In this document: positions 1-8,032 of the stretch, piece by piece
How positions within the stretch are numbered: the stretch's first letter is position 1
Layout: the number at the start of each line of letters is the position of its first letter
Origin: an uncultured SAR86 cluster bacterium
GTDB lineage: Bacteria > Pseudomonadota > Gammaproteobacteria > Magnimaribacterales > Magnimaribacteraceae
Direction of reading: 5' to 3'
DNA length: 64,000 nt
NCBI GenBank assembly: GCA_902532675.1
Contig: CACAIY010000004.1
Span: forward strand, 1-64,000
Position numbers and translations under genes: made by a program
Notes under the pieces: generated by a model
The model's database searches: none
Told to the model about the DNA's origin: nothing
What the model saw: the letters and a program-made list of their open reading frames with translations, nothing else

Positions 1-1731
1 ACAGCCATGATTGCTTCTGACATGATAAGTTTTATTAAAAGCGACCTACAGTACTTTGCTTTAGGTGTTTTAATAATGTTTATTGTTACTCTTGGAGTAA
101 TTTTTAAAAAAATAAGATGGGTCATTATGCCTCTAGCTTCAAGTGGTTTGGTTGCTCTTTTTGTAATTGGTTTTCTGGGATTGATGGATTGGAGGGTGAC
201 TGTAGTTTCCTCTAACTTCATTTCTCTTCTACTAATTATTACGATTTCTTTAACTATTCACCTAATTGTTAGGTATCAAGAACTTTGTGAGCTGAATCAA
301 GGAATGAGCCAGAAAGAATTAGTCTCAATGACAGTAGAGCAAATGCTTAAACCATGTTTTTACACTGCCTTAACAACTATTATTGCGTTTGCTTCCTTAG
401 GTGTAAGTGAGATAAAACCGGTTATAGATTTTGGAAGAATGATGGTAGCAGGTATCTTCTTTGCATTTATCTTTGCTTTCACTCTGGTTCCAGCAGTTAT
501 GGTTTCTTTGTTCTCAAGAGACTCTGAATCGAAAGATTTTAGCAAAGGTATTACATTAGTATTCTCAAACTTTACCACTAACAACGCTAAGGTAGTTATT
601 GGTGTTGCGCTGTCTCTAGTTGTTTTATCTTATGTTGGTATTTCCAAGCTTACTGTTGAAAATAGATTCATAGATTATTTCAAATCCTCTACGGAAATAT
701 ATAAAGGCATGGAGCTTTTAGATAAAAAGTTAGGAGGTACTGCTCCATTAGATATAGTTCTTAATGCCCCTAATGACTGGTCAGTTGAAGAGGAAGAGTT
801 TGATGATGATTTTGGATTTGAAGAAAACGTAGATTCTATAAACGGTTATTGGTGGAATACCATTTCTATTTCTAGACTAGAAAAGATTCATGATTACATT
901 GAATCTTTACCTGAGATAGGAAAAGTCCTGTCTGTTGCTAGCGGTATAAAGGTTGCAAGAGAATTAAATGATGGAGAAGAGTTATCTGAATTAGATCTTG
1001 CTCTGGTTAAGAATATGCTTCCTGAAGATATAAAAGAAAGTTTACTTAGTTCTTATATTAGCGAAGATGAAAATCAAGTAAGGATTTCAGCAAGAGTATT
1101 AGAATCTAGTTACGGCTTAAATAGGAATGAGCTTTTAGAAGAAATTTCTACGACTTTAGAAAAGGAATACGGTTTTTCAGATCAAGAATATCGCTTAACT
1201 GGACTTGCAGTTCTATATAACAATATGCTGCAAAGCTTGTTTGATTCACAAATTCGAACTATTTCAATTGTTTTCAGCGTGATTTTTATTATGTTCCTTA
1301 TTTTATTTAGATCATTTTATTTATCCATCATTGGCATTGCCCCAAATCTATTAGCAGCTGGTGTTGTGTTAGGAAGCATGGGATTATTGTCTATACCGCT
1401 TGATATTATGACCATAACAGTGGCAGCAATCAGTGTAGGTATGGCAGTTGATAACACCATACATTACATACATAGATTTAAGGTAGAGTTTAAAGAGACA
1501 GGGCAATACAACTTATCCATGGTTAACAGCCATAGGACAATTGGTAGAGCAATGCTTTACACCTCATTAACAATAATTATTGGATTCCTGGTTTTTGCTA
1601 CATCAAACTTTAACCCAAGTGTTTATTTCGGATTTTTTGTATCCTTAGCGATGATTATGGCATTATTAGGAGCATTAACTTTGTTGCCCCAATTGCTACT
1701 GTATTTTAAGCCGTTGGGCAAAGAAAAATAA
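1..1731 (+). CDS. RND/MMPL-superfamily exporter, C-terminal part (5' end outside window)
   Basis: Inner-membrane transporter of the RND/MMPL superfamily, probably proton-driven export of lipids or hydrophobic compounds. The frame is open to base 1, so the true start lies upstream; an ATG at 7 is not a convincing start because the first membrane segment and first periplasmic loop of the family are missing. Visible are the latter part of the first sterol-sensing-like helix bundle (about residues 15-165), a second periplasmic loop (about 215-410) with an acidic stretch near 258-275, and a second bundle (about 415-570). The second bundle keeps the membrane Asp in the segment VGMAVDNTIHY; the matching site of the first bundle reads ISLTIHLI without Asp. 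The stop is 13 bases before the next CoA-transferase gene. Substrate cannot be told from sequence. Confidence 0.85.
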   Translation, partial: TAMIASDMISFIKSDLQYFALGVLIMFIVTLGVIFKKIRWVIMPLASSGLVALFVIGFLGLMDWRVTVVSSNFISLLLIITISLTIHLIVRYQELCELNQGMSQKELVSMTVEQMLKPCFYTALTTIIAFASLGVSEIKPVIDFGRMMVAGIFFAFIFAFTLVPAVMVSLFSRDSESKDFSKGITLVFSNFTTNNAKVVIGVALSLVVLSYVGISKLTVENRFIDYFKSSTEIYKGMELLDKKLGGTAPLDIVLNAPNDWSVEEEEFDDDFGFEENVDSINGYWWNTISISRLEKIHDYIESLPEIGKVLSVASGIKVARELNDGEELSELDLALVKNMLPEDIKESLLSSYISEDENQVRISARVLESSYGLNRNELLEEISTTLEKEYGFSDQEYRLTGLAVLYNNMLQSLFDSQIRTISIVFSVIFIMFLILFRSFYLSIIGIAPNLLAAGVVLGSMGLLSIPLDIMTITVAAISVGMAVDNTIHYIHRFKVEFKETGQYNLSMVNSHRTIGRAMLYTSLTIIIGFLVFATSNFNPSVYFGFFVSLAMIMALLGALTLLPQLLLYFKPLGKEK

Positions 1732-1744
1732 TGAGGAGAATATC

Positions 1745-2875
1745 ATGGGACCTTTAAACGGATTAACAATAGTAGAAATGGCTGGGATTGGCCCAGGACC
1801 CTTTTGTGGAATGGTTTTAGCTGATTTAGGTGCAGAAGTAATAAGAGTAGATAGGGCATCTGCTTTAGGAGGAGGTACCAGGGAAGAACCTGCTAATAGA
1901 GGTAAAAAATCAATAGCTGTTGATTTGAAGTCTCCAGAAGGGGTGGAAGTAGTACTAAAGTTAGTTGAGAATTCTGATGCAATATTTGAAGGATTTAGAC
2001 CGGGTGTTATGGAGAGATTAGGTTTAGGACCAGACATATGTCAGAACAGGAACAAAAAGCTTGTCTATGGAAGAATGACTGGTTGGGGGCAAACTGGACC
2101 ATTAGCGGATGCAGCTGGTCATGATATTAACTATATTTCTTTGTCAGGAGCCTTAGCAGCTATTGGAAGACCTGGGTCTCCACCTGTTCCTCCTCTAAAC
2201 CTTATAGGAGACTTTGGTGGAGGAGGGATGTTGTTAGCACTGGGATTAGTTTCTGCTCTCTTAGAGGCTAAAACTTCTGGAGAAGGTCAAGTTGTGGATG
2301 CTGCCATGACCGACGGTTCTGCTTTGTTAATGACGATGATTTATTCAATGCAACATTCTGGTTTTTGGAAAGATGAAATGGGATCAAACTTACTAGATGG
2401 AGGAGCACATTTCTACGATACCTATGAGTGTAGTGATGGAAAGTATATTTCCATAGGATCTATCGAACCTCAATTTTATAAATTACTTTGCGAAATAGCA
2501 GAACTCGATGCATCTACTTTTAGTGATCAAATGAACAGAGATTCATGGGCAGAAAAGAAAGAATCTATTAAGGATATATTTTTAAGTAAAAGTAGAGATC
2601 AGTGGTGCGATCTAATGGAAGGGACTGATGTTTGCTTTGCTCCAGTTCTGGATATGACTGAGGCTCCACTCCATCCTCATAATGTGGCGCGTAAAACATT
2701 CATAGAAATGGAAGGGGTAACGCAGCCTGCTCCAGCACCAAGATTTTCTAGAACAGAACCAAAAGTTTCATCGGCACCCGCTTTAGTGGGTGAACATTCT
2801 CAAGAGATCCTCGAAGGACTAGGCCTATCTCAAGAAGAAATCGATAATTTAAAGTCATCTGAAGCTGTCGTTTGA
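1745..2875 (+). CDS. Family III CoA-transferase, alpha-methylacyl-CoA racemase type
   Basis: A 376-residue CaiB/BaiF-family protein most like alpha-methylacyl-CoA racemase, which epimerises 2-methyl-branched acyl-CoAs so they can enter beta-oxidation. The N-terminus has the family's nucleotide-binding pattern (GPGPFCGMVLADLGAEVIRVD). His126 in GHDINY and Asp156 in GDFGGG fall where the racemase catalytic His and Asp lie in the mycobacterial enzyme, which favours racemase over formyl-/carnitine-CoA transferase. GAGGAGA lies before the ATG. It overlaps the next gene by 4 bases, suggesting co-translation. Substrate is inferred: branched-chain or sterol/isoprenoid side-chain CoA esters would suit the fatty-acid-like enzymes elsewhere in the window. 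Confidence 0.88.
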   Translation: MGPLNGLTIVEMAGIGPGPFCGMVLADLGAEVIRVDRASALGGGTREEPANRGKKSIAVDLKSPEGVEVVLKLVENSDAIFEGFRPGVMERLGLGPDICQNRNKKLVYGRMTGWGQTGPLADAAGHDINYISLSGALAAIGRPGSPPVPPLNLIGDFGGGGMLLALGLVSALLEAKTSGEGQVVDAAMTDGSALLMTMIYSMQHSGFWKDEMGSNLLDGGAHFYDTYECSDGKYISIGSIEPQFYKLLCEIAELDASTFSDQMNRDSWAEKKESIKDIFLSKSRDQWCDLMEGTDVCFAPVLDMTEAPLHPHNVARKTFIEMEGVTQPAPAPRFSRTEPKVSSAPALVGEHSQEILEGLGLSQEEIDNLKSSEAVV

Positions 2876-3099
2876 AGGAGGTAATCTTAGTAACAGGAAA
2901 AGATTGTCACCTATGTGAACAAGCTAAAGATCTATTAACTGAGTTGCAAGATGATCAATTAATGTTTATTGAGAAAGACATTTATTCAAAAAGAGATTAC
3001 TTAGATAAATATTGGGACAAGATCCCGGTAATTTTATTTAAAGACTTGGAACTTCTTTGGCCCTTCAATAAAGATAATATTAAAGAATTACTTTTATAA
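2872..3099 (+). CDS. Glutaredoxin-like thioredoxin-fold protein (DUF836 type)
   Basis: A 75-residue thioredoxin-fold protein. The redox motif CHLC sits at residues 12-15 after the first beta strand (VILVTGKDCHLCEQAK), and the cis-Pro is in KIPVILF. Small proteins of this type (COG0695/DUF836) reduce disulfides or bind glutathione; the specific partner is unknown. The start is TTG at 2872, inside the last codons of the racemase gene (TTTGA overlap); no ATG is available upstream of the redox motif, so the TTG is the only reasonable start. Its 3' end overlaps the convergent tatD by 6 bases. Confidence 0.8.
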   Translation: MKEVILVTGKDCHLCEQAKDLLTELQDDQLMFIEKDIYSKRDYLDKYWDKIPVILFKDLELLWPFNKDNIKELLL

Positions 3100-3894
3100 T
3101 ATATTAAAAAAGTTTAGTGAATTCATATAGATAGCGGAAAAAACTAATTCAGGACTCTCACTTCTTAATTCCGCAATCCTTCTTGCTATATGGGGTAGAT
3201 ATTTAGGCTCGTTTCTAGAAGAATTATCAATGCCCATGTCTCTAGGCAATAAATAGGGTGCATCAGTCTCAATCATTAATTTCTCTAAAGGGATTAGAGG
3301 AATAAGGCTTTCTAAGTGTTTTCCTCTTCTCTCGTCACAAACCCATCCTGTTATTCCTATAAAGAATCCCATATCTATATATTTAAGTAATGCATCTTTA
3401 TCTCCAGTAAAGCAATGCACAACACTTTCTGGAAGTTCTTTGATGTAAGGTGTAATTACTTCAACGAACTTTTCATGAGCTTGTCTTTCATGTAGAAAGA
3501 GAGGTACTTTATTATCAATTGCTGCTTCTATATGTGCTTCAAAACTAACTTGTTGCTGTTCTGGGGTAGAAAAGTTTCTATAGAAATCCAAACCTGTTTC
3601 TCCTAAGCATTTCACTTCATCAAATTTAAGTAGGTCAATTATCTCTGTAAATGAACTTGGAGAGTATTCTTTAGCATTGTGAGGATGTATGCCAGTAGTT
3701 GATACCATGAAGTTAGGGTTATTTTTTGAAAGCTCAGCAGCTTTGATGCTTTCATCTATATCACTTCCAGTTATGGACATTCTTTTAACTCCAACTTCTT
3801 TGGCATTACTTAAGACGTCAGTCGTATCTTTTTCAAATGAAGGGTGAGTTAAATTAGCACCGATATCAAAAAATTGTTCTTGTATTTTTTCCAT
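3094..3894 (-). CDS. tatD: TatD family metal-dependent hydrolase / DNase
   Basis: A 266-residue TIM-barrel hydrolase of the TatD family, known as a 3'-5' DNase/RNase acting in DNA repair and RNA turnover. The opening FDIGANLTHPSF holds the first metal-binding motif, ETGLDFYR the catalytic-site Glu region, HERQAH and VVHCFTGD the His motifs, and ETDAPYLLPRD the terminal Asp motif. Length is normal. It is transcribed against both neighbouring CoA-transferase genes. A TATAAT on the minus strand (3905-3910) lies 10 bases before the ATG and no Shine-Dalgarno is seen, so the mRNA may have almost no leader. Confidence 0.9.
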   Translation of the reverse strand: MEKIQEQFFDIGANLTHPSFEKDTTDVLSNAKEVGVKRMSITGSDIDESIKAAELSKNNPNFMVSTTGIHPHNAKEYSPSSFTEIIDLLKFDEVKCLGETGLDFYRNFSTPEQQQVSFEAHIEAAIDNKVPLFLHERQAHEKFVEVITPYIKELPESVVHCFTGDKDALLKYIDMGFFIGITGWVCDERRGKHLESLIPLIPLEKLMIETDAPYLLPRDMGIDNSSRNEPKYLPHIARRIAELRSESPELVFSAIYMNSLNFFNIL

Positions 3895-3939
3895 AACGAT
3901 GTCTATTATAAGGGCGAAATATTAGATAAGGGGAGAGTA

Positions 3940-5151
3940 ATGTCAGGTCCATTAAAGGGATATAAAGTATTAGAATTAACTTCAACAGTTTCCGGACCTT
4001 TTGCAGGAATGATGCTTGCTGATCAAGGCGCGGACGTTGTAAAGATTGAGCCACCTGGGATTGGAGATTTAGCAAGGTTCATGGGCACTACTAAAGATGG
4101 CATGGGTGCTATGTTTTCTACCTTGAACAGAAACAAAAAATGTATTTGTTTAGATTTAAAGAATCCCGAAAACATGGAAGCATTTCTTAAGCTTGCTACA
4201 GAAGCTGATGTTTTAATAGAAAACTATAGACCTGGAATTGTTACAAAATTAGGAATTGATTACCAATCTCTTAAGAAGATAAACCCTAAGATAGTCTATG
4301 CTTCCATTACGGGTTATGGTCAATCAGGTCCTTATCAAAACAGGAAAGTTTATGATCCCTTAATTCAAGGTACTGTTGGCATGCCCTTTGCTCAAAATAC
4401 AGATTCCCCTAAATTATTAAGAACTATTATTTATGACAAGGTGACTGGTTTAACGGCTGCCCAAGCTATAACTTCTGCATTATTGCAAAGAGAAAGGGAA
4501 GGAATTGGTCAACATTTACCTATATCGATGATGGAATCAGCTCTTTACTACAATTGGCCTGATTTAATGATAAATCACACCTTTGATGAAGGCGGTCTAA
4601 ATATAGGAGAATTGGCAGATCTTTTTGAAGTTTATGATGCTAAAGACGGATCTGTCATAATGATTCTCATACCTACTGATGATGTGTTTAATAAATTTTG
4701 TGATGTATTTGGTGCAGATCTTAATAAGGATGAAAAATTTAGTAATACTCTCGCAAGACTGATAAACAAAGAAGAACTAACAGCTCAGATTAATAAGATA
4801 ACTAAGGAAATCACATCAAAAGATCTTGTTGCTAAAATGGATGCTGAAGAGATACCCGCTTCAATTTGTAATCAACTTGAAGATGTTTACAAAGATGAGC
4901 AAGTTTTAGATCAAGGTTCGATAGTGGAAATAGATCACCCAGAACTAGGAAAGATGAGAATGCCAAAACCGCCTGTAAATTTCGTAGGACAGGCAGAATT
5001 TCCGCGTTCTTTAGCACCTATACTCGGAGCAGATACAAGAGAAGTGCTGGCTGATCTTGGCATTGATGATGATATAATTTCTAGCATGGAGGAAAGAGAG
5101 GAACAGAATAGGGTAATGTTAGCAAGTTTCACTCCTGTCTCAACTGAATAA
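3940..5151 (+). CDS. Family III CoA-transferase (CaiB/BaiF)
   Basis: A 403-residue CaiB/BaiF CoA-transferase that moves CoA between carboxylic acids. The N-terminal pattern LELTSTVSGPFAGMMLADQGADVVKIE and VLIENYRPGIVTKLGID are typical. KVYDPLIQG carries Asp at the position of the transferase catalytic Asp, where the upstream paralogue has His-Asp, so true CoA transfer is more likely here than racemisation. The frame is open from 3874, but the ATG at 3940 follows GGGGAGA at good distance and matches the family start, so I chose it. It begins an apparent operon with the next three genes (gaps 8, 3 and 10 bases). Acceptor and donor acids are unknown. Confidence 0.88.
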   Translation: MSGPLKGYKVLELTSTVSGPFAGMMLADQGADVVKIEPPGIGDLARFMGTTKDGMGAMFSTLNRNKKCICLDLKNPENMEAFLKLATEADVLIENYRPGIVTKLGIDYQSLKKINPKIVYASITGYGQSGPYQNRKVYDPLIQGTVGMPFAQNTDSPKLLRTIIYDKVTGLTAAQAITSALLQREREGIGQHLPISMMESALYYNWPDLMINHTFDEGGLNIGELADLFEVYDAKDGSVIMILIPTDDVFNKFCDVFGADLNKDEKFSNTLARLINKEELTAQINKITKEITSKDLVAKMDAEEIPASICNQLEDVYKDEQVLDQGSIVEIDHPELGKMRMPKPPVNFVGQAEFPRSLAPILGADTREVLADLGIDDDIISSMEEREEQNRVMLASFTPVSTE

Positions 5152-5159
5152 AAGGAATT

Positions 5160-5606
5160 ATGTTAAAAAAATCTTTATATCTAATAATAAGTATTCTCTT
5201 AGCTACTGTTTTAGTAGTTCTACAAACAACCTTAAGTAATTTAATGTGGCTATCTTCTGTAGATATGCCTGTCACTATCGGTTTAACTTTCAATACCTTT
5301 TTTGGCGATTTAATTGGAATGAATTCTGGCGGGGCTATACCTCTGGTAGGTCTTGTAGCACTCGGCATGTTGCTAGCCTACTTGGTTGCCAAAATACTGT
5401 TGATCTGGATCAATGCAAAAAAATCCTATGCTTATGGTCTGGCTGGTGCTGCTGCTATATTAGCTATTGTTTTATTAATGCCTTTAGCATTTTATAACTT
5501 AGATTTAATTGCTGGAGCAAGAACTGCTTTAGGAAAAACTATTCTTATTCTTTGCGGCTTCTTAAGCGGTTATTATTTTGGTTCTAAGTTAGAGGGCAAG
5601 GAGTAA
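5160..5606 (+). CDS. Small integral membrane protein, unknown function
   Basis: A 148-residue protein I do not recognise. It has four probable membrane helices (about residues 5-25, 60-85, 92-112 and 124-142), a short loop containing FGDLIGMNSGG, and a charged C-terminus (KLEGKE). No catalytic motif is visible. It lies 8 bases after the CoA-transferase and 3 bases before the sugar dehydrogenase, so co-transcription is likely. It could be a small accessory subunit or an uncharacterised membrane family. Confidence 0.7.
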   Translation: MLKKSLYLIISILLATVLVVLQTTLSNLMWLSSVDMPVTIGLTFNTFFGDLIGMNSGGAIPLVGLVALGMLLAYLVAKILLIWINAKKSYAYGLAGAAAILAIVLLMPLAFYNLDLIAGARTALGKTILILCGFLSGYYFGSKLEGKE

Positions 5607-5609
5607 TTT

Positions 5610-6704
5610 ATGAAAAATTTGAAACTGTATTTATTCTTCATTTTTAGTTCTATTTGTTTCAATTTAGCTTCTGAAGATTTTGAATATGAAGTTATTGCTG
5701 AGGAACTAAGTAGTCCTTGGGCTATAGCAATGATAGATAACAATAATATCCTCTTTACAGAATTATCAGGTCAACTCAGAAGAATAAAAGATGGAGTTTT
5801 AGTTCAAGAAAGCGTATCAGGAGTTCCCGAAGTCCTTTTTGCAGGACAAGGAGGTTTATCTGGAATTATTTTAGACCCTAACTTTAAAGATAATAATAGG
5901 CTCTTTATTGCTTTTTCTTCACCTGATGAAGGTAAAGCTACTAATACGCTTGAAGTCATAAGCGCCATTCTTGATCAGAATTCATTAATAAATGTTAATA
6001 CAATATTTAAGGCCTCTCCCTCTAGAAGGACAGCTGCTCATTATGGAGCCAGAATGGCCTTTCTAGATGACGGTACACTCTTGATAACTTCAGGGGATGG
6101 TTTCAATTATCGTGAAGATGCACAAAATTTAGATAATCATTTTGGAAAGGTTATTAGATTAAATATAGATGGTTCTATACCCTCAGATAATCCTTTTATA
6201 AATCAAGAAGGAGCTTTGCCTGAAATTTATTCTTTCGGCCATAGAAACCCACAGGGCATAGTTGTTGCTAATGGATTTATTTATGAAAATGAACACGGTC
6301 CAATGGGAGGTGACGAACTTAATATCGTTGAAGCCGCAAAAAACTATGGATGGCCGGCTATCACTTATGGAAAAGATTATAGCGGAGCAATGATATCTCC
6401 ATTTACTGAAAAGGATGGAATGGAACAACCTATTAAATATTGGGTTCCATCTATAGCTCCATCCGGAATGACCTTTTACGATAAAGATCTTTTTTCAAGC
6501 TGGACAGGAAGTATCTTAATTTCAGCATTGGTACCAGGAGATGTGAGGAGGCTGGTAATGAATAATTCTGAATTCATTGAAGAAGAAACTCTTTTTTCAG
6601 ATTTAGGCAGAATAAGAGATATCGTTACATCACCAAATGGCAGCTTAGTATTAGCAACAGATGGGCCAAATGGTAAATTAATTAGAGTAAAACCAAAACA
6701 ATAA
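5610..6704 (+). CDS. PQQ-dependent sugar dehydrogenase (glucose/sorbosone dehydrogenase family)
   Basis: A 364-residue secreted six-bladed beta-propeller of the soluble aldose sugar dehydrogenase family (E. coli YliI/Asd type). It oxidises aldose sugars in the periplasm using PQQ. Residues 1-20 form a signal peptide (KNLKLYLFFIFSSICFNLAS). Typical blade motifs follow: SSPWAIAM, GQGGLSGIILDPNF, HYGARMAFLDDGTLLITSGD, IYSFGHRNPQG, ENEHGPMGGDELNIVE and APSGMTFY. The His of the HYGAR and GHRNPQG segments are at the usual cofactor/catalytic positions. No PQQ biosynthesis genes are in the window, so cofactor supply is unknown. It is inside the operon starting at 3940. Confidence 0.88.
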   Translation: MKNLKLYLFFIFSSICFNLASEDFEYEVIAEELSSPWAIAMIDNNNILFTELSGQLRRIKDGVLVQESVSGVPEVLFAGQGGLSGIILDPNFKDNNRLFIAFSSPDEGKATNTLEVISAILDQNSLINVNTIFKASPSRRTAAHYGARMAFLDDGTLLITSGDGFNYREDAQNLDNHFGKVIRLNIDGSIPSDNPFINQEGALPEIYSFGHRNPQGIVVANGFIYENEHGPMGGDELNIVEAAKNYGWPAITYGKDYSGAMISPFTEKDGMEQPIKYWVPSIAPSGMTFYDKDLFSSWTGSILISALVPGDVRRLVMNNSEFIEEETLFSDLGRIRDIVTSPNGSLVLATDGPNGKLIRVKPKQ

Positions 6705-6714
6705 GGAGAGAAAT

Positions 6715-7101
6715 ATGTGGGCGAGAGTTATATCGGGATTAATAGGAGCATTCATGCTCTATAGCGCTTTAGGATGGATAATAGATCCTGCTAGTGCAGC
6801 AGCTGGGTTAGCAATGACTTTAGTAACGGGACCTGGGGAAACAACCTTAGGAATGAATACACAGATTGGTGATTTCACTTCTTTCTTCTTTACAGCTGGA
6901 ATAATGGCTTGTATTGGAGCCTACAGAAATGAACATATATGGCTCTATGGCACAATCTCTTTATTAGGTTCAGCAGCAGTTTTTAGAACCTACGCTGGTT
7001 TAGTACACGGAGCAGATTTCTTAACCACCGCAATTGTGTTTGAGGTTGTGATGTCTTTATTGCTTCTCCTGAGCGTTTATAAGATGAAATCTGACTCTTA
7101 A
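6715..7101 (+). CDS. Small four-helix membrane protein (DUF4345-like)
   Basis: A 128-residue hydrophobic protein with four predicted membrane segments (about residues 3-22, 55-73, 78-95 and 103-123). The pattern resembles the DUF4345 family of small integral membrane proteins of unknown function; that assignment is from general look only. GGAGAGAA precedes the ATG. It is the last gene of the operon from 3940 and is followed by a possible hairpin terminator. Confidence 0.65.
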   Translation: MWARVISGLIGAFMLYSALGWIIDPASAAAGLAMTLVTGPGETTLGMNTQIGDFTSFFFTAGIMACIGAYRNEHIWLYGTISLLGSAAVFRTYAGLVHGADFLTTAIVFEVVMSLLLLLSVYKMKSDS

Positions 7102-7129
7102 AGTTCTTATCAGGATGATTTTCTTGGTG

Positions 7130-7156
7130 GCTGTGATAAAGTCACGCAATATTTTT
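7130..7156 (+). terminator. Possible Rho-independent terminator after 6715-7101
   Basis: Between the membrane protein and the MoxR gene a short hairpin can be drawn. The arms GC(T)GTGA and TCACGC enclose TAAAG, and TATTTTT follows. The stem is short with one bulged base, so this is tentative. It separates the sugar-dehydrogenase operon from the MoxR operon. Confidence 0.35.
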
Positions 7157-7172
7157 AACAATAGGATTATTT

Positions 7173-8030
7173 ATGAAATTTAAAGGGACTGACAATTATA
7201 TTTCCACTGATGATTTGAGTATGGCAGTTAATGCTGCTATTGAATTAGAAAAACCTTTACTTATTAAAGGGGAGCCTGGAACAGGTAAAACAATGCTAGC
7301 AGAAGAGGTCGCAGCTTCATTGGGCATGCCCCTTATCGAATGGCACATCAAATCTACTACTAAAGCAAGGCAAGGTTTATATGAGTACGATGCCGTAACA
7401 AGACTAAGAGATTCACAGTTGGGAGATGAAAGAGTAAAAGATATTTCAAATTACATACAAAAAGGAAAAATGTGGGAAGCCTTCGCATCAGAAAAGAGAG
7501 TTGTTCTTCTTGTAGATGAAATAGATAAAGCAGACATCGAATTCCCTAATGATCTATTGCAGGAAATTGACCGTATGGAATTTTATGTTTATGAGACCAA
7601 AGAAACCATCAAGGCAATCGAAAGACCAGTTGTGATAATTACAAGTAATAATGAAAAAGAGTTACCTGACGCCTTCTTAAGAAGATGTTTTTTTCATTAC
7701 ATAAATTTTCCAGACAGACCAACTATGGAGCAAATTATTAAAGTTCATCATCCAAAAGTGAAAAAGAAACTAGTTAAAGAAGCTTTAGAAATATTCTTTG
7801 ATATCCGAAAGGTTCCAGGCATGAAGAAAAAGCCATCTACTTCTGAGTTGATAGATTGGTTAAAACTGTTAATGGCTGATGACATACCTGATGAAATCTT
7901 TAAAAATAGAGACCCTTCTAAGGCCATACCTCCTCTCTATGGAGCATTAATTAAAAATGAGCAAGACGTTCAGTTATTAGAAAGATTAGCATTCATGGCT
8001 AGAAGAGAAGGCAATACTAACCAACAATAG
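7173..8030 (+). CDS. MoxR-family AAA+ ATPase
   Basis: A 285-residue MoxR-family AAA+ ATPase, a chaperone class that works with a von Willebrand factor A (VWA) partner to mature or activate metalloenzymes and other complexes. Walker A is GEPGTGKT (33-40), Walker B VLLVDEID (111-118), sensor-1 Asn in IITSNN (155-160), and the arginine-finger region FLRRC follows near 170. Its VWA partner starts 3 bases after the stop, the diagnostic arrangement of the family. The ATPase client cannot be named: an ABC-2 exporter and queF follow downstream. A second MoxR/VWA pair lies at 60469-62734. Confidence 0.9.
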   Translation: MKFKGTDNYISTDDLSMAVNAAIELEKPLLIKGEPGTGKTMLAEEVAASLGMPLIEWHIKSTTKARQGLYEYDAVTRLRDSQLGDERVKDISNYIQKGKMWEAFASEKRVVLLVDEIDKADIEFPNDLLQEIDRMEFYVYETKETIKAIERPVVIITSNNEKELPDAFLRRCFFHYINFPDRPTMEQIIKVHHPKVKKKLVKEALEIFFDIRKVPGMKKKPSTSELIDWLKLLMADDIPDEIFKNRDPSKAIPPLYGALIKNEQDVQLLERLAFMARREGNTNQQ

Positions 8031-8032
8031 AA

